Shown here in pieces: positions 38,012 through 47,939 of a stretch of 64,000 nt of DNA. Both the position numbers and the translations under genes were made by a program. The notes beneath the pieces are model-generated. The model was not told where the DNA came from and made no database searches. It saw only the letters and a list, made by a program, of their open reading frames with translations. Origin of the DNA: Allostella sp. ATCC 35155 (lineage in GTDB: Bacteria; Pseudomonadota; Alphaproteobacteria; ATCC43930; Allostellaceae); contig AP019701.1 of assembly GCA_006738865.1 (NCBI GenBank), positions 1,236,001 to 1,300,000 on the forward strand, read 5' to 3'. Positions within the stretch are counted from its first letter, which is position 1, and each line of letters starts with the position of its first letter.

Positions 38012-38883
38012 TGGTAGTGCGTCCGCCGCTCGAGGAAGAGGTACTGGGCGAGCGCGACGGCGCCCAGCACGACCACCAGCACCATGGTCAGGGCGGCGGC
38101 GTAGGCCGTGTCCCAGAACTTGAAGCCGACCTCGTAGATGTAGAAGAGCAGGAGCGAGGTTGCGTTGTCCGGCCCGCCGCGGGTCATGACGATGATGTGG
38201 TCGACCATCCGGAAGGCGTTGATGACGGCGTTGATCAGCACGAACATCGTGGTCGGCATCAAGAGCGGCAGGACGATCCGGCGCAGGTAGTAGCCGCGCG
38301 AGGCGCCCTCCAGGGCGGCGGCCTCGGCCAGGCTCGGCGGGATCTGCTGCAGGGCCGCCAGATAGAAGATCATGAAGAAGCCGGCTTCCTTCCAGATCGC
38401 GACGACGATGACGCAGGCGAGCGCCGTGTCCGGCGTTCCCAGCCAGTTGTGCGAGGGGGCGCCGAACAGGCCGGTCACCTGCTCCAGAAGCCCGTACTGC
38501 GGCGTGTAGAAGAAGAGCCAGATGTTCGCCACCGCGATCATCGGCAGCACGGTCGGCGTGAAATAGGCCGTGCGCAGCCAGGTGCGCCCCGCCAGCCGGT
38601 CGTTCACCCACAGCGCCATGAGGATGGCCAGCGCGATCGAGACCGGGATGGTGCCGACGGCGAACCAGAGATTGTTCGAGACCGACTGCCAGAAGACCGG
38701 ATCGTCGATCATCACCGCATAATTGTCCGGCCCGACGAAGGCGGCGGGGCGACGGCCGCGCGGCGTCGAATGGAAGCTGTCGATCAGCGTCGCGACGGCC
38801 GGCCAGTGGGTGAAGAGCGCCAGGAAGGCGACGGCCGGCAGCAGCAGCAGCCAGCCGGCGACATGGGCGTTGACGCGGGTCAT
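38008..38883 (-). CDS. CUT1 ABC importer permease (UgpA-like)
   Basis: The 291-residue protein has an N-terminal helix (about 8-28), further helices, and the EAA coupling loop EAAALEGASRGYYLRRIVLP. Sequences such as TPTVLPMIAVANIWLFFY are typical of the first CUT1 permease. It lies 55 bases after the binding-protein gene and overlaps the next permease gene (GTGA). It pairs with the UgpE-like protein to form the membrane channel. Confidence 0.93.
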   Translation of the reverse strand: MTRVNAHVAGWLLLLPAVAFLALFTHWPAVATLIDSFHSTPRGRRPAAFVGPDNYAVMIDDPVFWQSVSNNLWFAVGTIPVSIALAILMALWVNDRLAGRTWLRTAYFTPTVLPMIAVANIWLFFYTPQYGLLEQVTGLFGAPSHNWLGTPDTALACVIVVAIWKEAGFFMIFYLAALQQIPPSLAEAAALEGASRGYYLRRIVLPLLMPTTMFVLINAVINAFRMVDHIIVMTRGGPDNATSLLLFYIYEVGFKFWDTAYAAALTMVLVVVLGAVALAQYLFLERRTHYQ

Positions 38884-38938
38884 GCGGGTGGGATGCGGGG
38901 TTGGGGGCGGGCGCCGCCGGCGTCCGCCCCCGGTTCCG

Positions 38939-40228
38939 TCAGCGCTGGTAGGGGCGCAGGATGCGCTGCGCCTCGGCCTGCGCGTCCTTCATCGCCTGGG
39001 CCGGCGTCTTGGCCCCGGTCAGCGCCGCCTGCAGCCCGTCGTTGAGGGCCTTGGTCACGCGCTGGTTCTCGTGCGTCGACAGTTCGGCGACGGCGTGGGG
39101 CAGCTGGTCGCGCGCGACGGCGGCGGCCGGGAAGCCCGCGACGTACTTCTTCATCGCCGGCGTCTCCCAGGCGTCGGGGCGGACGGCGACATAGCCCGTG
39201 TCGATGCCCCACTGGGCGGCGCGCTCGGGCGAGGTGATCCACTGGATGAACTTGACCGCCGCCTCCTGCTGGGCCGGCGTGCTCTTCTTGAAGACGTAGA
39301 AGTTGCCGCCGCCGGTCGGGCTGCCGCGGCGCTTGCCGGCCGGCAGCATGGCGACGCCAAAGTCGAACTTGGCATTGTTGCGGACGTTGGTCAGGTTGCC
39401 CGTCGTCGTCCACATCATCGCCGTCTTGCGCTCGAAGAAGTCCTTCGGCGTGGTGCCCCACTCGATGACGCCGGGCGCCATCACCTTGTGCTTGGTCGAC
39501 AGGTCGACCCAGTACTGCAGCGCCTCGACGACCTCGGGCTTGTCGTAATAGGTCGTGTCGCCGGCCTGGTTCATCAGCTCGACGCCGTTCTGCGTCGTGA
39601 AGCACTGGAACAGCCAGTAGGGGAAGCCGGAGGAGGGGACCTGCATGCCCCACTGGGTGACGTTGCCGGCGGCGTCGCGCTTGGTCAGCTTCTTGGCGAA
39701 CTCGAGCTGCTCGGCCCAGGTCTGCGGCGGCTTGTCGGGGTCGAGGCCGGCCTCCTTGAAGGCCTCCTTGTTCCAGTAGAGGACGACGGTCGAGCGCTGG
39801 AACGGCACGCCCCAGGTCTTGCCCTCGGTCTGGCTGTTCATCATGAAGGCCGGGAAGAAGCTCTTCAGCCAGGCCCGGTCGGCGTCGGTCTTGACGAAGC
39901 TGTCGATCGGGATGATCGCGTCCTCGTCGATCAGCGTGAACATGTCCGTCGACAGCAGCACCGAGGTGACCGGCGGGCTGCCGCTCTTGTGCGCGGTCAG
40001 CGCCTTGACGATCGTCTCCTGGTAGCTGCCGGCATAGATCGGCGTCACCTTGATCGAAGGGTTCTCCTTCGAGAAGTCGGCCGCGTACTGGTCGATCAGC
40101 TTGGTGATGGGGCCGCCGACGGCGACGGGGAAAAAGAACGGCACCTCGACCGTCTGGGCGGCGGCGGCAACCGACATGGCGGCGCCCGCCGCGGCCAGCG
40201 CCATGCTTCTCATCGTCCGTACCAGCAT
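38939..40228 (-). CDS. Extracellular solute-binding protein, CUT1 family (UgpB-like)
   Basis: This 429-residue precursor has a Sec signal peptide (to about AAAAQT, residue 26) and a family-1 solute-binding fold: SKENPSIKVTPIYAGSYQE, WGVPFQRSTVVLYWNKEAFK and the C-terminal VKFIQWITSPERAAQWGIDT. These blocks match glycerol-3-phosphate (UgpB) type receptors more than maltose types. The start is preceded by GGAGGGGAG. Its ligand could be glycerol-3-phosphate or a related compound (inference). Confidence 0.9.
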   Translation of the reverse strand: MLVRTMRSMALAAAGAAMSVAAAAQTVEVPFFFPVAVGGPITKLIDQYAADFSKENPSIKVTPIYAGSYQETIVKALTAHKSGSPPVTSVLLSTDMFTLIDEDAIIPIDSFVKTDADRAWLKSFFPAFMMNSQTEGKTWGVPFQRSTVVLYWNKEAFKEAGLDPDKPPQTWAEQLEFAKKLTKRDAAGNVTQWGMQVPSSGFPYWLFQCFTTQNGVELMNQAGDTTYYDKPEVVEALQYWVDLSTKHKVMAPGVIEWGTTPKDFFERKTAMMWTTTGNLTNVRNNAKFDFGVAMLPAGKRRGSPTGGGNFYVFKKSTPAQQEAAVKFIQWITSPERAAQWGIDTGYVAVRPDAWETPAMKKYVAGFPAAAVARDQLPHAVAELSTHENQRVTKALNDGLQAALTGAKTPAQAMKDAQAEAQRILRPYQR

Positions 40229-40281
40229 CGCTATCGTCTCCCCTCCGGGTTATGGGACCGGCGTTTCCTGGGCGCGGTCCG

Positions 40282-41283
40282 TTACAGGCGTTCGCCCGTT
40301 TCCGTGTCGAACCAGTGACAATCCGTCTCGGCCCAGGCGAGACGGACGGCGGCTCCGGGCGACAGTTCCGACTTGCCGTCGGCCTTCGCGAAGATGGTCT
40401 GGCCGGCCGCCTCGGTCTCGATCAGGCTATCGGCGCCGAGATATTCGACGTTGCGCACGGTGGCGGGGATGCCCTCGGTGCCGATCGCGATCGCCTCCGG
40501 CCGGATGCCGAGCAGCAGGCCCGGCCGCGGCGCCGTCACGCCCAGCGGGTCGGCCGGCACGACGTTCATCGGCGGCGTGCCGATGAAGCGGGCGGCGAAG
40601 GCGGTGCGCGGGCGGGCGTAGAGTTCCTCCGGCGGGCCGTTCTGGGCGATGCGGCCGCGATCCATCAGGATCACCCGGTCGGCCATCGTCATCGCCTCGA
40701 CCTGGTCGTGGGTGACGTAGATCATCGTCATGCCGAGGCGCTGCTGCAGCGCCCGGATCTCGCGCCGCATCTCGCCGCGCAGCTGCGCGTCGAGGTTCGA
40801 GAGCGGCTCGTCCATCAGGCAGACCGGCGATTCGGCGACGATCGCCCGGCCGAGCGCCACGCGCTGCTGCTGGCCGCCGGACAGCTGCGAGGGCTTGCGG
40901 TCGAGCAGTTGCGCCAGTCCCAGCACGTCGGCCGCCCGCGCCAGCCGGCGCTCGCGCTCGGCCGCCGGCACGCTGCGCGCCTTGAGGCCGAAGACGATGT
41001 TCTCGCGCACCGAGAGGTGCGGGAAGAGGGCGTAGGACTGGAAGACCATCGCCACCCGGCGCCTGGCCGGCGGCAGCCCGGTGACGTCGCGCCCGTCGAT
41101 CGCGATGCGCCCGGCGGTCACCTGGTCGAGCCCGGCGATGAGGCGCAGCGTCGTCGACTTGCCGCAGCCGGACGGCCCCAGCAGCACCACCAGCGACCCG
41201 GCCTCGGCCGCGAAGGACACCTCGTCGAGGACGCGCGTCTCCCCCCAATCCTTGGAGACGTTGGTCAGGACGATCGCGGCCAA
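40282..41283 (-). CDS. ABC importer ATPase, UgpC/MsmK family
   Basis: A TTG start preceded by GGAGGG gives 333 residues. Walker A GPSGCGKST, Q-loop MVFQSYALFPHLSV, signature LSGGQQQRVALGRAI and Walker B VCLMDEPLSNLDAQLR are intact. A C-terminal OB-like regulatory region (from about 235) contains GIRPEAIAIG. It energises the CUT1 importer encoded just downstream. It is the first gene of that operon, 53 bases before the binding-protein gene. Confidence 0.94.
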   Translation of the reverse strand: MAAIVLTNVSKDWGETRVLDEVSFAAEAGSLVVLLGPSGCGKSTTLRLIAGLDQVTAGRIAIDGRDVTGLPPARRRVAMVFQSYALFPHLSVRENIVFGLKARSVPAAERERRLARAADVLGLAQLLDRKPSQLSGGQQQRVALGRAIVAESPVCLMDEPLSNLDAQLRGEMRREIRALQQRLGMTMIYVTHDQVEAMTMADRVILMDRGRIAQNGPPEELYARPRTAFAARFIGTPPMNVVPADPLGVTAPRPGLLLGIRPEAIAIGTEGIPATVRNVEYLGADSLIETEAAGQTIFAKADGKSELSPGAAVRLAWAETDCHWFDTETGERL

Positions 41284-41408
41284 ATGCGTTCCCTCCAGGC
41301 TGAAAGGGCCGTGGGTAGCGCCGCCTCTTTACGATTTCATGACGGTTGGATGAAAGCGCGAAATAGGTGGCTGCAGGCGGAGCGACCGGCTTCGCTGGGA
41401 ATCGCGAC

Positions 41409-41927
41409 TCATTCTTCGGGAGGCGGGGCAACCGCATGTGGGGGCGGACGGCGTGGCCTTTCGACGCCGAGATCGACGGCGATATTCTCGAAGCCGGCCT
41501 CGTTCCGATACGGCGCGATGTCGGCGCTCAGGTTCTTCAGCATGACCTTCTCCCATCCACCAACTTGGTGGTGGTGAGTTTTGATGAATTCTCTTGGCAA
41601 CGTATAGAATTCCGGATCGAGTTGTCCTGAAGAACCATCGTTCTTTCCGAAGAATTTTCCCACGTTCAAGAATGCTACAATCAAATAGTCGAACGCATCT
41701 ATGGATTTTTGTTTGACGGGAAATCCACGATCGCAATCTGTCTGGTATCGACTTTTCACTTGGATTCGTAGAATTTTCCCAATCTTGCTGCGCGGATCAG
41801 GGTGCATGCATATCAGGTCGTATCCCTCATTTCCTGGGGGCGCCTTATAAGTGAGGATGTTCCTGCGAAGTAGATGGCCCATAGCAAGGTGCTCTGCGGC
41901 CAGTGAAATCACTGGGAAGTGTAGCAT
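41409..41927 (-). CDS. Orphan PD-(D/E)XK nuclease-like protein, low-GC
   Basis: I start at the ATG at 41927 because AGGAG lies nine bases upstream; an ATG at 42020 is less well supported. The 172-residue protein has a first helix with Glu12 (AAEHLAMGHLLRRNI), then GNEGYDLICMHP with Asp37, and LRIQVKSRYQT with Gln56 and Lys58. This is the E...D...QxK pattern of PD-(D/E)XK nucleases of the I-SspI/PDDEXK_5 kind. GC content is far below its neighbours over most of the gene. The last 20 residues (ERPRRPPPHAVAPPPEE) are GC-rich and look like read-through into resident DNA. It could be a DNA-defence or homing remnant. Confidence 0.6.
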   Translation of the reverse strand: MLHFPVISLAAEHLAMGHLLRRNILTYKAPPGNEGYDLICMHPDPRSKIGKILRIQVKSRYQTDCDRGFPVKQKSIDAFDYLIVAFLNVGKFFGKNDGSSGQLDPEFYTLPREFIKTHHHQVGGWEKVMLKNLSADIAPYRNEAGFENIAVDLGVERPRRPPPHAVAPPPEE

Positions 41928-42058
41928 CGAAGCCGTCTCCTGGATCGGATTTTGCCAAGAAACTCTGAGTGTGTCTACGATCCCTGGGTGCCGACAGGGT
42001 TGCCTCCACTCCGCATTCAAAATGTAATTGCGGAGTGGAGACTCTTGATTGGGTCGTT

Positions 42059-42328
42059 TTACTCTAGAACGTCCTTGTTGATCACGTTCTCGCGGATCGG
42101 GGCGCCGTCGAAGACGCTCAGCACGTTGCGGCTGGAGGCTTCGGCCATGCGCTCGACGGCCTCGGCGGTGACGCCGGCCATGTGCGGGGCGCTGATGACG
42201 CTGTCGAGCTTGAGCAGCGGGTGGTTCGGATCCGGCGGCTCCTGGGCATAGACGTCGAGGCCGGCGCCGGCGAGCCGGCCGGACGTCAACGCGGCATGCA
42301 GCGCCGGCTCGTCGACGATGCCGCCGCG
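42059..42328 (-). pseudogene. 3' fragment of a D-2-hydroxyacid dehydrogenase gene
   Basis: The frame carries the last 86 residues of the dehydrogenase at 42878-43870 (GLDVYAQEPPDPNHPLL, SAPHMAGVTAEAVERM) and ends ...NKDVLE with a stop from the adjacent low-GC DNA. The NAD-binding domain and the catalytic arginine codon region are missing or at the break. It has no ribosome site and is surely not a working enzyme. Confidence 0.85.
42069..42328 (-). repeat. Extra copy of the dehydrogenase gene 3' end (260 bp)
   Basis: This segment is a gap-free copy of 42888-43147, the 3' end of the dehydrogenase gene, with about nine mismatches. It encodes RGGIVDEPALHAALTSGRL to the natural end but no start or NAD domain, so it is a gene fragment. 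The copies diverge abruptly at both ends: at the last codon of the gene on one side and after the codon for NTARGG on the other. Most mismatches cluster at the high-coordinate end. Confidence 0.9.
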
Positions 42329-42332
42329 TCCG

Positions 42333-42815
42333 CTAATCCTGCAATGGCTTGACGAGGCGGATCGATTCCGGTCGGAAGCCACCGCGGAGATAGAAGTCCA
42401 CGGCGCGCTGGTTGTCGGCAAAAACGTCGATGCTGAGCAGGCGCCAGCCTTGTGCCCTGGCCCAACCCTCGGCTTCCGCCATCAGGACGCCGGCGATGCC
42501 TCGCCCCTCGGCATCCGCCTCCAGGACGATGATGGCCACATGCCCGCACGCTTCTTCCGTGACCCCGTCGCGGCTCGGATGCGCATGGATGTAGCCGAGG
42601 CGACGACCGGATTCGCCGTCCTCCGCCACGAGCGTGACCGAGCCTTGCAGCGGCGGACACAGCGTCGCCGCCATGAAGCGATCCTGAAAGTTCGTCATGG
42701 CTTCAGCCGTGTGCCAATGCGGTCTCGGCACGCCGGCAAGGCGCGGGGAGAGACTGAGGAGAAACTCCGCATCTTGCGCGTCCGCCCGTCGTATCCGGTG
42801 CTTCCGCTCTTCCAT
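42333..42815 (-). CDS. GNAT family N-acetyltransferase (between repeat copies)
   Basis: I start at MEERKHRIRRADAQD (ATG at 42815, 160 residues). The fold shows RIRRADAQDAEFLLSL, then the acetyl-CoA motif VAIIVLEADAEGRGIAGVLM and the C-terminal NQRAVDFYLRGGFRPES. Substrate is unknown. Its stop lies two bases before the extra dehydrogenase fragment, and 72 bases separate its start from the intact copy. The whole gene therefore sits between the 260-bp direct copies and looks inserted together with them. Confidence 0.85.
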   Translation of the reverse strand: MEERKHRIRRADAQDAEFLLSLSPRLAGVPRPHWHTAEAMTNFQDRFMAATLCPPLQGSVTLVAEDGESGRRLGYIHAHPSRDGVTEEACGHVAIIVLEADAEGRGIAGVLMAEAEGWARAQGWRLLSIDVFADNQRAVDFYLRGGFRPESIRLVKPLQD

Positions 42816-42877
42816 ATCACCTGCCAGCACAGCCGCGCGGCGACACCAACCCCGACTGGCCGGTGTCGCCGCCGCAA

Positions 42878-43870
42878 TCAGGACAGCACGTCCTTGTTGA
42901 TCACGTTCTCGCGGATCGGGGCGCCGTCGAAGACGCTCAGCACGTTGCGGCTGGAGGCCTCGGCCATGCGCTCGACGGCCTCGGCGGTGACGCCGGCCAT
43001 GTGCGGGGCGCTGATGACGCTATCGAGCTTGAGCAGCGGGTGGTTCGGATCGGGCGGCTCCTGGGCATAGACGTCGAGGCCCGCGCCGGCGAGCCGGCCG
43101 GAGGTCAGCGCCGCGTGCAGCGCCGCCTCGTCGACGATGCCGCCGCGGGCGGTGTTGACGAGATAGGCGGTCGGCTTCATGCGGGCGAGCCGCTCGGCGC
43201 CGATGAGGCCGATGGTCTCGGGCGTCTTGGGGCAGTGGAGGGTGAGGAAGTCGGCCCGGGCGAGGGCGGCGTCGAGGTCGGGCGCCGGCTCGCAGCCGGA
43301 CGCGCGGATCGAGACCTCGGAGACGTAGGGGTCGTGGACCAGGACCTCCATCTCCATCGCGAGGCAGCGCTTGGCGGTCCGCGTGCCGATGCGGCCGAAG
43401 CCGACGACGAGGACGGTCTTGCCGTTCATGTCGGCCGGCATCTGCTTCATGCGGTCGGCGACCCAGCGGCCCTCCTGGACCAGCCGGTTGAACATGGCGC
43501 CGCGCTTGGCGAGCGTCATCATGAAGAACATGGCGAGTTCGGCGACCGACGGGGAATTGGCCGTCCCGGCGGTCATCAGCGGCACCCGGCGCGCGCTCAG
43601 CGTCGGCACGTCGACGGCATCGTAGCCGACACCGATGCGCGCGACGACCTCCAGCCCCTGGGTCGCGGCGGACTCTTCGGGACCGAAGGGCGTCGCGCCG
43701 AGGATGACGCCGTTGACGACGCCGTGCTGGCGCAGCAGCGCCTGGAAATCGGCCCGCGAGATGAAGTTGGTGAAGGCCGCGACCTCCACATCATCGCGCG
43801 CCTGCAGCAGGCTGAGACCCGCCTTGCCCATGGTGTCGGGCACCAGGACCTTCTTCTTGTTGGTCGCCAC
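42878..43870 (-). CDS. D-2-hydroxyacid dehydrogenase (phosphoglycerate dehydrogenase-like)
   Basis: A GTG start with TGGAGGAAAC directly before it gives 330 residues. The NAD motif is GFGRIG (157-162). Catalytic Arg242 (NTARGG), Glu271 (YAQEPP) and His290 (SAPH) are all present. The enzyme interconverts a D-2-hydroxy acid and its 2-oxo acid; SerA-like length without an ACT domain leaves the substrate open. It lies downstream of the SDR gene on the same strand and next to the CoA catabolic locus, so it may process a hydroxy-acid intermediate (inference). Confidence 0.9.
   Translation of the reverse strand: MATNKKKVLVPDTMGKAGLSLLQARDDVEVAAFTNFISRADFQALLRQHGVVNGVILGATPFGPEESAATQGLEVVARIGVGYDAVDVPTLSARRVPLMTAGTANSPSVAELAMFFMMTLAKRGAMFNRLVQEGRWVADRMKQMPADMNGKTVLVVGFGRIGTRTAKRCLAMEMEVLVHDPYVSEVSIRASGCEPAPDLDAALARADFLTLHCPKTPETIGLIGAERLARMKPTAYLVNTARGGIVDEAALHAALTSGRLAGAGLDVYAQEPPDPNHPLLKLDSVISAPHMAGVTAEAVERMAEASSRNVLSVFDGAPIRENVINKDVLS
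42888..43147 (-). repeat. Resident copy of the 260-bp dehydrogenase 3' end
   Basis: This is the partner of the copy at 42069-42328 in the same orientation, offset by 819 bases. It is part of the intact dehydrogenase gene and provides its last codons. The two together bracket the GNAT gene. Confidence 0.9.
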
Positions 43871-43962
43871 GTTTCCTCCAGGAATGGAACAGAAGGGAAG
43901 AGGGAAGGGGCGACACTATAGGCCCGCGGCGGCGGCCGATGCCAGCCGCCGCGGGGCGGCGG

Positions 43963-44730
43963 TCACGGCATCAGCAGGCCGCCATTGACCTCCAGCACCT
44001 GGCCGGTGACGAAGCCCGACATCTCTCCCGAGGCGAGGTAGAGATAGGCGCCGACGCACTCCTCGACGGTGCCGATGCGCCGCATCGGGGTCAGCTTGAT
44101 CGACGCCTCGAGCTGGTGGGCGGGGGTCGTCTTGCCCTTGTCGGGCTTGCCGATGACGCCGGGTGCCACCGCGTTCACGCGGATGTTGTGGCGCGCCACT
44201 TCCTTGGCGAGGCCGCGGGTGAAGCTCGACACGAAGCCCTTGGAGGCGGCGTAGAGCGTGGATCGGCTGCCGCCGCCGTTGCGGGCGGCGAGCGAGGTCG
44301 TCGAGATGATGGCGCCGCCGCCGCCGGCTTCCATGATCGGCAGGGCCGCGCGCGAGCAGGCGAAGACCGACTGCGCATTGAGCTGGACGATCCGGAAATA
44401 CAGGTCGTCGTCGATGTCGCGCAGCGGCTTGCGCTCGACGACGCCGCCGGCGTTGTTGACGAGCACGTCGAGCCGGCCGAAGGCGGCCTGCGCCGCCTCG
44501 ACGAGGCGGGCGCATTCGCCGATGTCGCGGACGTCGGCCTTCAGCACGACGGCGCGGCCGCCAGCCGCCTCGACGTCGGCCGCCACCGCCTCGGCCTCGG
44601 CCATGCTGGAATTGCCGTGCACGGCCACCATCATGCCCTGGGCACCGAAGCCGCGGGCGACGGCGGCACCGATTCCCGTGGAGGAGCCGGTGACGAGGGC
44701 CGCTTTGCCGTTCAGATCGTCGATGCGCAT
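43963..44730 (-). CDS. SDR family oxidoreductase (3-oxoacyl-ACP reductase-like)
   Basis: The 255-residue protein starts at MRIDDLNGKA. It has the cofactor motif TGSSTGIG (14-21), NNAG (92-95), and an intact Ser146, Tyr160, Lys164 catalytic set (STLYAASK). The C-terminus VTGQVLEVNGGLLMP is typical. It reduces or oxidises a carbonyl or hydroxyl with NAD(P). It is divergent from the ABC importer operon across a 182-base promoter region that holds the candidate GntR site. Confidence 0.92.
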   Translation of the reverse strand: MRIDDLNGKAALVTGSSTGIGAAVARGFGAQGMMVAVHGNSSMAEAEAVAADVEAAGGRAVVLKADVRDIGECARLVEAAQAAFGRLDVLVNNAGGVVERKPLRDIDDDLYFRIVQLNAQSVFACSRAALPIMEAGGGGAIISTTSLAARNGGGSRSTLYAASKGFVSSFTRGLAKEVARHNIRVNAVAPGVIGKPDKGKTTPAHQLEASIKLTPMRRIGTVEECVGAYLYLASGEMSGFVTGQVLEVNGGLLMP

Positions 44731-44873
44731 TTTTTCATCCTGTCCTGTCGTTCCGTCCCATGATGTAAGCGGTTGCATTCGCAGCCGATATGGCTTGCAA
44801 TGGCTCGCGCGAACCGTGCCTCCGGCCTGTGCAGCATGATTAAGGGGTTGGCGGCCAGACTGCATCGTGTAAC

Positions 44874-44890
44874 TTATATCCTATATTCTG
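44874..44890. promoter_or_regulatory. Candidate GntR operator upstream of importer operon
   Basis: TTATATCCTATATTCTG lies in an AT-rich stretch 23 bases before the importer ATG. Read against the complement of 51303-51319 it agrees at 14 of 17 positions, sharing TATATTCTG exactly. The second copy lies in the promoter gap beside gntR. A shared regulator is a reasonable reading, but binding has not been shown. Confidence 0.45.
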
Positions 44891-44912
44891 CCTCACCAAC
44901 GCGGAACGGGGA

Positions 44913-46958
<2,046 letters not shown>

Positions 46959-46972
46959 CGGGTCGAGCCGCA

Positions 46973-47926
46973 ATGCTGCGCTACATCGCCAAGCGAATCT
47001 TCCTGATGGTGCCGACCCTGCTCGGCGTCGCCGTCCTCACCTTCTTCATGCTGCGGGTGGTGCCGGGCGACATCGTCGAGATCAAGCTGCGCGGCGACGG
47101 CGGCACGGTCACCCAGGAGGTGATCGAGCGCGAGCGCGAGCGGCTGGGCCTCAACAAGCCGGTGGTCGTCCAGTTCGGGGATTGGATGAAGGGGCTCGTC
47201 ACCCTCGACTTCGGTACCTCGATGTGGACGGGCCGCGCCGTCATCGACGAGATCGGCGTCCGCATCGGGCTGACATTGCAGGTGGCGGTCATGGCCGCCG
47301 TCATATCCGTGCTCATAGCCTTGCCGCTGGGCACGATATCGGCGCTCTTCCGCGACACCTGGATCGACTACGGCGTTCGCATCGTGACCATCGCCGGGCT
47401 CGCGGTACCCTCGTTCTGGCTCGGCATGCTGATGATCATGGGGCTGCTGACCTTCTTCGCCTGGTCGCCGCCGGTCACCTACACGCCCTTCACCGAAGAC
47501 CCCATCGCCAACATGTCGCAGCTGATCTGGCCGGCGCTGGCGGTCGGCTACCGCTATTCGGCGGTCGTCGCCCGCATGGTGCGCTCCTCGATCATCGAGG
47601 TGATGAAGGAGGACTATATCCGCACCGCCCGGGCGAAGGGCGTCTACGAGCGCCTGGTCGTCGGCCGCCACGCCATGCGCAACGCGCTGCTGCCGGCGAT
47701 CACCGTGGTCGGGCTCGAGTTCGCCTTCCTCATCGGCGGGCTCGTCGTCACCGAGCAGGTCTTCAACCTCAACGGGATCGGGCGCCTCTTCGTCGAGGCC
47801 GTCGGCCGCAACGACTTCATCATCGTCCAGACCCTGGTCCTGCTGATCGCCGTCATGTTCACCGTCGTCAACCTCGTGATCGACCTGCTCTACGGCGTGC
47901 TCGATCCGCGCATCCGCTACGCCTGA
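46973..47926 (+). CDS. ABC importer permease, DppB type
   Basis: The ATG at 46973 follows the ATPase stop by 14 bases. The 317-residue protein has six helices: an N-terminal one (IFLMVPTLLGVAVLTFFMLR) and the EAA-like loop DYIRTARAKGVYERLVVGRH. FNLNGIGRLFVEAVGRND lies near the end. It forms the channel with the DppC-type protein. Sequence alone does not tell peptide from other substrates; the neighbours suggest an organic acid or acyl compound. Confidence 0.94.
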   Translation: MLRYIAKRIFLMVPTLLGVAVLTFFMLRVVPGDIVEIKLRGDGGTVTQEVIERERERLGLNKPVVVQFGDWMKGLVTLDFGTSMWTGRAVIDEIGVRIGLTLQVAVMAAVISVLIALPLGTISALFRDTWIDYGVRIVTIAGLAVPSFWLGMLMIMGLLTFFAWSPPVTYTPFTEDPIANMSQLIWPALAVGYRYSAVVARMVRSSIIEVMKEDYIRTARAKGVYERLVVGRHAMRNALLPAITVVGLEFAFLIGGLVVTEQVFNLNGIGRLFVEAVGRNDFIIVQTLVLLIAVMFTVVNLVIDLLYGVLDPRIRYA

Positions 47927-47939
47927 CGGGGGATCGCCA

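Larger units (their letters stand above)
41409..42887. mobile_element. Small acquired patch (nuclease-like gene, gene-end copy, GNAT)
   Basis: Low-GC DNA from about 41480 to 42068 abuts the extra copy of the dehydrogenase 3' end exactly at the end of its coding sequence. A GNAT gene lies between the two copies. This resembles a gene-end integration or an unequal recombination event. No recombinase, terminal repeats or target duplication other than the 260-bp copies were seen. Confidence 0.55.

Noticed and set aside
42059-42421. Reading frame of 120 codons that includes the dehydrogenase end fragment
   Set aside because: The first 34 residues come from the antisense of the GNAT gene, and there is no ribosome site. 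The rest is a copied gene end without the NAD domain, so I list it as a pseudogene fragment instead of a gene.
41409-42887. Insertion sequence or transposon
   Set aside because: No transposase frame, terminal inverted repeats or short target duplications were found. The only repeat is the 260-bp gene-end copy.
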